Source of the DNA: an uncultured Muribaculaceae bacterium
GTDB taxonomy: Bacteria; Bacteroidota; Bacteroidia; Bacteroidales; Muribaculaceae
Direction of reading: 5' to 3'
Length of the DNA stretch: 10,072 bases
NCBI GenBank assembly: GCA_910583675.1
Contig: CAJTYH010000061.1
Span: forward strand, 1 to 10,072
Part shown: one piece after another, positions 5,469-10,072 of the stretch
Layout: every line of letters starts with the position of its first letter
Numbering within the stretch: the stretch's first letter is position 1
The notes under the pieces: generated by a model
The model's input: only the letters and a program-made list of their open reading frames with translations
Told to the model about the DNA's origin: nothing
Databases searched by the model: none
Translations under genes and position numbers: made by a program

Positions 5469-5854
5469 TCGTTGATGTATGTAAATTCACCATTCAGCAC
5501 TTTTACAGGCTCGCCGACCCCCATTACCCACACGCCGTTGTTGCCGTTGTTTCCCGGAGGTGTCGGAATTACCTCATGGATACTGTCCGGCGTGAGATTG
5601 GCGAATTGTGATCCTACTGCCCGACAGCAGGTGATTCGGATTTTCCGCGTTTTTTTCATGCCGGGGCAGCTAAACAGTTTTTTGCGGGAGCGTTCCTGCA
5701 CGGTAATATGGTTGAAATGATACATTTTCCCGGTCAGTCCGCAAGCGGTGCAACGGTAAGTGTCGTATGTGGAGCGGCCATTGTCTCCGCCTAATGTCGT
5801 GAGGTTGGTTTTCTCCCATTGGTGGCCTCCCTCGTTCATGTGTACCTCTATCAT
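5465..5854 (-). CDS. Zinc-binding hypothetical protein, 129 residues
   Basis: Visible features are GGHQW near the N-terminus (9-13), CTACGLTG (35-42, a CxxCG knuckle), a single FSCPG (61-65) and CC at 76-77, so one zinc ribbon or two half-sites are likely. The second half, SIHEVIPTPPGNNGNNGVWVMG, is strand- and loop-rich. It overlaps by ATGA both with the gene before it (97 residues) and the gene after it (55 residues), so these three are translated in series. The family and role are not recognised; a nucleic-acid-binding accessory protein is the general inference for phage zinc-ribbon proteins. Confidence 0.72.
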   Translation of the reverse strand: MIEVHMNEGGHQWEKTNLTTLGGDNGRSTYDTYRCTACGLTGKMYHFNHITVQERSRKKLFSCPGMKKTRKIRITCCRAVGSQFANLTPDSIHEVIPTPPGNNGNNGVWVMGVGEPVKVLNGEFTYINE

Positions 5855-6144
5855 GTCTCCGGGTTTAAGTCTTGTGGAATTATATATTGGCAGTCTGATG
5901 TGTATATTTTGGTTGAAGCGGTGATTTTATCTGCGTCCGGCTCTTCCCTGCGGGTGCTGTCTATGCCAATCTCCTTGAATTTAGCGGCAACAGTCTGCAA
6001 GGATGCTTTTGTATATACCCCGGCAAAGCCGTATCGGGTATAATAGGTCGTTACCGTCTTGCCTTTGGTAACCTTGATGTAGACCGTGATATGGCCGACA
6101 CCTTTCACCTGCTTGTTGAGGTTCTCTTTTTTCTTCTCTGGCAT
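5851..6144 (-). CDS. Hypothetical protein, 97 residues
   Basis: I chose the ATG at 6144 (MPEKKKENLNKQ) because it lies two bases after the stop of the preceding gene; a longer version from 6213 would overlap that gene by more than 60 bases and adds a non-protein-like Arg-rich leader. The protein has a basic N-terminus, then a strand-rich part GHITVYIKVTKGKTVTTYYTRYGFAGVYTKAS and a segment FKEIGIDSTRREEP. A small beta-rich fold is likely. Its stop overlaps the start of the zinc-binding gene (ATGA). The function is unknown. Confidence 0.68.
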   Translation of the reverse strand: MPEKKKENLNKQVKGVGHITVYIKVTKGKTVTTYYTRYGFAGVYTKASLQTVAAKFKEIGIDSTRREEPDADKITASTKIYTSDCQYIIPQDLNPET

Positions 6145-6146
6145 AA

Positions 6147-6377
6147 TTATAAATCTTTGAATTGTTCGTCGAGTATCTGCTCCCAGTCTTTGTTTAAGCC
6201 TATGGCTTGGCAAAGTCGCACATTCAGAATGAAATTCTTAAAATGTTCTATTAGACACGCTTTCTGAATATGGAGTGCGGCAATTGCCTCGTCGTATTCC
6301 ACGACCCCGACCACGTGGCCGTCATTGCCCATACAGGTTTTGGTGCGCTCTTTTAGATGTTCTATTGCTGTACTCAT
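6147..6377 (-). CDS. Hypothetical protein, 76 residues
   Basis: I do not recognise this protein. It is helical, with an N-terminal STAIEHLKERTKTC helix, a short VVGVVEY strand, then a long helical stretch EAIAALHIQKACLIEHFKNFIL and a C-terminal DWEQILDEQFKDL. There is no cysteine motif of the CxxC type and no membrane segment. The start ATG at 6377 lies 7 bases after the stop of the GemA-like gene, and the stop lies two bases before the next start, so it sits firmly in the operon. Confidence 0.7.
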   Translation of the reverse strand: MSTAIEHLKERTKTCMGNDGHVVGVVEYDEAIAALHIQKACLIEHFKNFILNVRLCQAIGLNKDWEQILDEQFKDL

Positions 6378-6384
6378 GCCTGTA

Positions 6385-6852
6385 TCAGTTCAGAAGATTG
6401 TTATCCGTGCCAAACCGCGCTTCGTATGCTATCTTCTCGGCCACCTCGTTCACGCTCTTTGCATCTTTTTGCTTGCGCAGGAACATATTGTAGATGGTGG
6501 TGAGCCGTTCAAGAGAGATTTTGTTGAAATTGTCGGTCTTTGCCGCTTGACACGCCACGCCTTTTATGTAGTTTATCCCCTCGTCGCCTTTGCCGATCAT
6601 GCGCAGCCAACCTCCGATGGCCGCTATCACGCGCTTGCGCATCTTGTCTGTTTTAGCATCCTCCGGGTTCAGTATCTCGTTGAGGTGGTCGCAGAGTTCC
6701 AAGAGTTCCGCGTTTGTAAGATCCTTGCTGCTCTCCACGCCGTAGCCGGATATAAGAGCCAGTTTCATGTCCGCGTCCATGTTGAGCCGGGCGCAGAGCG
6801 TGTGGAATTTTTTAAGCAGCCACTTCTGCTGTTGTGCCGTAACTGTTGCCAT
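6385..6852 (-). CDS. GemA-like regulatory protein (Mu gp16 / DUF1018-like)
   Basis: The N-terminal half resembles GemA/gp16 of Mu-like phages: WLLKKFHTLCARLNMDADMKLALISGYGVESSKDLTNAELLELCDHLNEIL, where the LxxLxxxLNxxxxxK-x-x-LIxxx-x-x-x-SSKDLT-x-x-EL pattern is the clue. In Mu, GemA modulates host gene expression and DNA supercoiling. The second half (MRKRVIAAIGGWLRMIGK ... ISLERLTTIYNMFLRKQKDA) is helical and fits the extended form seen in Bacteroidota phages. The start ATG at 6852 lies 12 bases after the stop of the ATPase gene. No catalytic motif is present. The regulatory role is by family analogy only. Confidence 0.65.
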   Translation of the reverse strand: MATVTAQQQKWLLKKFHTLCARLNMDADMKLALISGYGVESSKDLTNAELLELCDHLNEILNPEDAKTDKMRKRVIAAIGGWLRMIGKGDEGINYIKGVACQAAKTDNFNKISLERLTTIYNMFLRKQKDAKSVNEVAEKIAYEARFGTDNNLLN

Positions 6853-6864
6853 AATATCTCGTTT

Positions 6865-7518
6865 TTATTGGTTGGTCTCCTTGTCTATTATTTGAGCGTA
6901 GTATTTGGCCGCACCCTCCGGCCATATCACAAACTCCTCGCCGCCTCCCTCCGCGGTGGCAAAGCGGGTCGTGGGGTATGCCTTGAAACCCTCCACGCGG
7001 ATCTTCACCTCGGCCAGTTTGCGGACGTGCCGCGCCACCGCCGGATAGGGCTTGCCGTTTTCCTCGTGGGCGATGAAGATGAAAAGTTTGTCGGGGAATT
7101 CGTCCATAAGCGAGGCAAAGGTGCTGCGCGTGAACCCCACAAGCGCGGTTATGGAATCTATCACCACAACCTGCGGACTTTTGCGCTTGCGCAGCCTCTC
7201 GCGCAATGCCGGGATCTGTTCCTTTGAGTAGACCACAACCTTGTTGCCGACCTCGGCCATGTTCGCGTCTAACCAAGAGTTTTTGAATGATAGCGACAAG
7301 CCCTGTTCGATGGTGTCGTAGGCGGCTTTGTCTACAAACTGCGTCAGATAGGCAAGAAGCGAGAGCGCGAAATGGGTCTTGCCGCTGCCGCTCTCCCCGA
7401 AGATGATCCACGCGCCGCGCAGTTCCGGCTTCCCGAATGTGGCGAGCCACTCCCCGGTGAAGTCGGCGACCTTGAAATTCGCGTCGCACACGTTGCGGTT
7501 GCTTAATGCCTTTGCCAT
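6865..7518 (-). CDS. RecA-like P-loop ATPase
   Basis: This 217-residue protein carries Walker A GESGSGKT (41-48), preceded by WIIF, and Walker B VVVIDS (117-122), followed by a conserved-looking HE (151-152) after strand FIFIA, which may sense nucleotide. This layout is that of a minimal RecA/AAA_24-type nucleotide-binding domain, shorter than RecA (about 350 residues) and without a separate DNA-binding C-terminal domain. It lies between the MuB-like and GemA-like genes in the early operon, 25 bases after the former. It may act in strand pairing, recombination or loading of replication proteins during phage transposition. Mu itself has no such gene at this position, so it is an accessory of this phage group. 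Exact role unknown. Confidence 0.78.
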   Translation of the reverse strand: MAKALSNRNVCDANFKVADFTGEWLATFGKPELRGAWIIFGESGSGKTHFALSLLAYLTQFVDKAAYDTIEQGLSLSFKNSWLDANMAEVGNKVVVYSKEQIPALRERLRKRKSPQVVVIDSITALVGFTRSTFASLMDEFPDKLFIFIAHEENGKPYPAVARHVRKLAEVKIRVEGFKAYPTTRFATAEGGGEEFVIWPEGAAKYYAQIIDKETNQ

Positions 7519-7543
7519 TGTTTAATTGGTGTTTGACCGGGGT

Positions 7544-8398
7544 TTAACCCTCGGCTGATTTCAGTTTGAGGGCGCACACAAGGCGTTTTACGCGCCGCAG
7601 GTCGTTGTCGGCATCGTCAATGATACGTTCTATCTCCCGGCGGTCTTCAAGGCCGTTGGCGGTGCATACGGCCTTTATGTCGCCCCGGTTCACAACAGGC
7701 ATCGGTATGAATTTGCGGCCTATGCGTGAGTATATCTCCTTGTAGCCTTTGCGGTTGTTCACCACTCCGCGCTCTATCCGCTTTTTGAGGTATTGCGTGG
7801 CGCAGAGGACGATTCCCACGGTATCTTCCAGTTTGTTGTATATGGTGATGAAGAAGTGCAGCACCTGGTCGGAGAGTTTGTCGGCCTCGTCCAACACTAT
7901 CAGAACCCCCTCTCGGCGTTTGAGCTGCCGTATGGCCTCGCGCATCATGTCGGCCACCGTCGAGCCGCCGGGTTCTGTGCCGAGGCTCTGCAGCAGTTCC
8001 CCGAGAAACTCCTTGCGGTTCCAATATTCGGAGCAGCTCAACGCTATCACGTTTCTGTTGCTCCCGGCATATACCTTTATCGCCTGACTTTTGCCGCAGC
8101 CCGCGTCGCCTGTAACGGCCATCACGAGCGAGTGCCGCTGCGCGTCGGTCAGCACCTGTGTCATGCGCCTGTAACCCTCGGTCTCTATCACGACCCAGTT
8201 GCGCGGGTCATAGCCGATTTGGTTGCCTACCGTGCGCCACATGTCGTCGGAGATTAGATCCCAGTTGCCGTTGAGTATCTGGCTCACGGTGGCCGCGCTC
8301 ACGCCACGCAGGGATTTGGCGGCGGCGTTTTGGCTCTCCTTGCTGTCTACATACGTCCGCAGTTTGGCGGCTATGGCTTCTTTTTCTGTCTGTTTCAT
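7544..8398 (-). CDS. MuB-like AAA+ transposition target-DNA activator
   Basis: Residues 1-65 form a lambda-repressor/cro-type helix-turn-helix (NAAAKSLRGVSAATVSQILNG, 24-44), followed by an AAA+ domain with Walker A GDAGCGKS (97-104), Walker B VLIVLDEAD (165-173), a sensor-1-like strand VLCATQ (197-202) and a C-terminal lid with DLRRVKR (266-272). MuB has the same plan: an N-terminal HTH, then AAA+, forming ATP-dependent filaments on target DNA, stimulating the transposase and giving target immunity. Length is near that of MuB (312). It lies 31 bases after the transposase gene, as in Mu. No transposon-end repeats are seen near it. The symbol is left out because the copy is divergent. Confidence 0.9.
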   Translation of the reverse strand: MKQTEKEAIAAKLRTYVDSKESQNAAAKSLRGVSAATVSQILNGNWDLISDDMWRTVGNQIGYDPRNWVVIETEGYRRMTQVLTDAQRHSLVMAVTGDAGCGKSQAIKVYAGSNRNVIALSCSEYWNRKEFLGELLQSLGTEPGGSTVADMMREAIRQLKRREGVLIVLDEADKLSDQVLHFFITIYNKLEDTVGIVLCATQYLKKRIERGVVNNRKGYKEIYSRIGRKFIPMPVVNRGDIKAVCTANGLEDRREIERIIDDADNDLRRVKRLVCALKLKSAEG

Positions 8399-8429
8399 TT
8401 CCTATATTAGTTTTATGATTATCCGTTAA

Positions 8430-10072
8430 TCAATAGAGGTCGCGTGTCGATTCGGCTATGCCCGCGCCCGCGCTTTCCTCGTATGCGGTCTCCTCGGTTA
8501 CGTCTGTGTATTCGAGGCGGTATTGGCTCTTGCGGTCTTTGTTCTGTCCCCGGCTGTCGGTGAGTATGCCTGTTATGTATGGGTTGCCGAGGTCGGGGTG
8601 GCGCAACAGGCTCTCACGCGCTATCTCGGTGGCTTGCCTGTCGTATTCTATCACGGTGCGTTTCAGTTCGTCGTTGAAGTCCTTTACCTTTTGCAGTTCC
8701 TCCGCGTCTCCGGGACGGCGGTCGGCAAGTGCCATCGGCTGCAGGTGCTTTTCTTTTAGCAGTATGCGGATGTCCCCCTCGTCGCTCACGGCCAAGACCT
8801 CTTGCATATTGTCGGGGTCATATTTGATGCTCCACCGCAGGTGTGCGTATTTTCTGAATTCGAGGTCGAAGCTGTCGTATGTCCTGCGCTCTCCGAGAAG
8901 CCGGACGTTGAGGCCGCTGCCCTCCAATGTGTTCTTGTAGCCTGTCTCCTGCCCGAAGTTCAGCAGGTAGCTTTCAATCGGCATCGGCAGAAGTCGGTCG
9001 GCGGGTATGCGGCTGAATCCGGCCACATATTCCTCGCGCTTGGCGGCGCGTTCCGATTCGATGATCCATTCTATCTGCGCCCTTACCCCGGCCTCGTCGG
9101 GTATCTGCCCCTTGTGCGCGTTGAGCCATTCCATATTGGGCTGGCTCTCCTTGCGGGAGGTTATGCCGTAGCCGCTCCAGTTGCCGGAGCATTTTTTAGC
9201 GTATTTGTGGTTGAGCCGTCTGAAATACGGCTCTATCGGCTTGGCCTTTGCGTTGCCTACCTGTGCCGGGGTTACATATTCGGCCATGCCATAGGTCGGC
9301 AGCATGATTTTGATTTGATAGTTGTCGCTCTGTATCTGCACAGGCCGCAGACGTTGGCCGAAAAGCTGCGCCGTGTGGTTCGTCGCATCGCGGAGCGCGG
9401 CTTTTATCAGTTCCGGGCTTTCTTGATAGCCTGTGGCGTAGCCTATCGGGTATTTGTTGAAAGGATCGAGTACCACTACCACCGTCATGCGGTTGCAGTA
9501 TGTGGTACGACCGCCGCGCTTCCCCTCGGTGCGCTTTTTGTAGTATAGCTCCACCGTCCATCCGTCGAGCGACCAGAACAGCATCGGCGCGGTCGGTGCA
9601 AAGCGTTTGTTCTGCATTCCGTAGCGGTTCATATATTCCTTTGCTCCGTGCCGTCCGGCGTTCACAAGCCATCCGAGTTTCTGCAGCCATACCAACATCG
9701 TCCAGCGCGTCACTTTCGGCCATCCGAAAGCCTCGCATACCGTATTGTAGTAGTCGGCCACCTCCTGTCCGTCGAGGTTGGTATGATGCTCCAAGAATTT
9801 GGTGAGCCATGCCACCTGCTCCGGGGTCGCAACCCTCGCGGCGTTCTTGTTGCGGAACTTACCCGAAATCAACACCTCGTAATTGGGCTGGCCTCCTCTG
9901 AAATATTCTTGATATTTGCGCTGTAGCACTCGCGGGTTCTCCGGGAGGCTGTGCGGGTAGATGTCGGCCACGCGGGGCAGGTGCGCCGCCACCGCAGCCC
10001 AAAAGTCGCTCATCTTTACCCGGCGGCTTTTGCCGACTTTTTTCTGTTCGGCCTCGGCTTCCATGAGTTTCA
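8430..10072 (-). CDS. MuA-like DDE transposase, 5' end outside the window
   Basis: This is the phage transposase, which cuts and joins the prophage ends to target DNA for lysogeny and replication. The frame is open to the right edge (the codons before the Met at 10064 read K L), so the N-terminus is missing or that Met is internal. Counting from the Met at 10064, the catalytic triad can be placed: D167 in FWSLDGWTVE, D247 in VQIQSDNYQI and E278 in KAKPIEPYFRRL, with a 31-residue gap between the last two. A helix-turn-helix-like region precedes the core (ATPEQVAWLTKF, then VTRWTMLVWLQKLGW). After the core lies a basic, helical region and an acidic C-terminal tail (EETAYEESAGAG), where MuA contacts MuB. 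It is followed directly by the MuB-like gene. Confidence 0.9.
   Translation of the reverse strand, partial: KLMEAEAEQKKVGKSRRVKMSDFWAAVAAHLPRVADIYPHSLPENPRVLQRKYQEYFRGGQPNYEVLISGKFRNKNAARVATPEQVAWLTKFLEHHTNLDGQEVADYYNTVCEAFGWPKVTRWTMLVWLQKLGWLVNAGRHGAKEYMNRYGMQNKRFAPTAPMLFWSLDGWTVELYYKKRTEGKRGGRTTYCNRMTVVVVLDPFNKYPIGYATGYQESPELIKAALRDATNHTAQLFGQRLRPVQIQSDNYQIKIMLPTYGMAEYVTPAQVGNAKAKPIEPYFRRLNHKYAKKCSGNWSGYGITSRKESQPNMEWLNAHKGQIPDEAGVRAQIEWIIESERAAKREEYVAGFSRIPADRLLPMPIESYLLNFGQETGYKNTLEGSGLNVRLLGERRTYDSFDLEFRKYAHLRWSIKYDPDNMQEVLAVSDEGDIRILLKEKHLQPMALADRRPGDAEELQKVKDFNDELKRTVIEYDRQATEIARESLLRHPDLGNPYITGILTDSRGQNKDRKSQYRLEYTDVTEETAYEESAGAGIAESTRDLY

Noticed and set aside
6325..7227. 300-residue plus-strand frame opposite the GemA-like and ATPase genes
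   Set aside because: It is an antisense shadow: the opposite strand carries Walker motifs and coupled starts, while this frame has no recognisable domain. The same holds for the long plus-strand frames at 8802-9548 and 4226-4750.
1..10072. CRISPR arrays, tRNA or rRNA genes, insertion sequences, prophage ends
   Set aside because: I saw no spaced direct repeats, no tRNA-like cloverleaf and no terminal inverted repeats with target duplication. The phage ends must lie outside the window.

Overview
The window is the early region, plus the tail end of a head-gene cluster, of a Mu-like (transposable) prophage from a member of Bacteroidota. The phage type follows from a DDE transposase of the MuA type, a MuB-like AAA+ ATPase with an N-terminal helix-turn-helix, a GemA-like protein, a Gam-like protein, a DUF935-type portal, a Mu F-like head protein and a gpG-like virion morphogenesis protein. 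The host phylum follows from A/T-rich translation starts without Shine-Dalgarno sites and from one perfect Bacteroides-type promoter (TTTG, 19 bases, TATCTTTG). Base composition is moderately GC-rich, so a Bacteroidales gut or oral genus is likely; the genus cannot be told from here.

Layout. Plus strand, 1-3732: end of the portal gene, F-like protein with an extra C-terminal nuclease-like domain, a 70-residue unknown, the gpG-like protein and a gp37-like tail-completion protein. A perfect 13-bp hairpin at 3738-3771 separates this from thirteen genes on the minus strand that read right to left: transposase (runs off the right edge), MuB-like ATPase, RecA-like P-loop ATPase, GemA-like protein, 76-, 97-, 129- (zinc-binding), 55- and 88-residue unknowns, a roughly 43-residue protein broken by an A7 run, Gam-like protein, a CxxC zinc protein and an 82-residue unknown. 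Several minus-strand genes overlap by ATGA, so this is one early operon. Transposase and MuB would integrate and replicate the phage DNA, Gam would protect DNA ends, and the zinc proteins are probably accessory host-takeover functions. Head and tail genes converge on the early operon, and the protease/scaffold and major capsid genes that follow F in Mu are absent here.

Three points deserve attention. First, a free-standing small RNA gene on the minus strand, about 66 nt, sits between the F-like gene and the next gene, with its own perfect promoter and intrinsic terminator. It may form a pseudoknot and carries two near-identical AGGAGG-containing decamers. Second, the portal stop codon lies directly after a correctly phased T TTT TTC slippery heptamer, and a -1 shift there runs straight into the F-like frame, which has no ATG of its own before conserved sequence. 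Third, the F-like protein ends in a PD-(D/E)XK / CdiA-tRNase-like domain.
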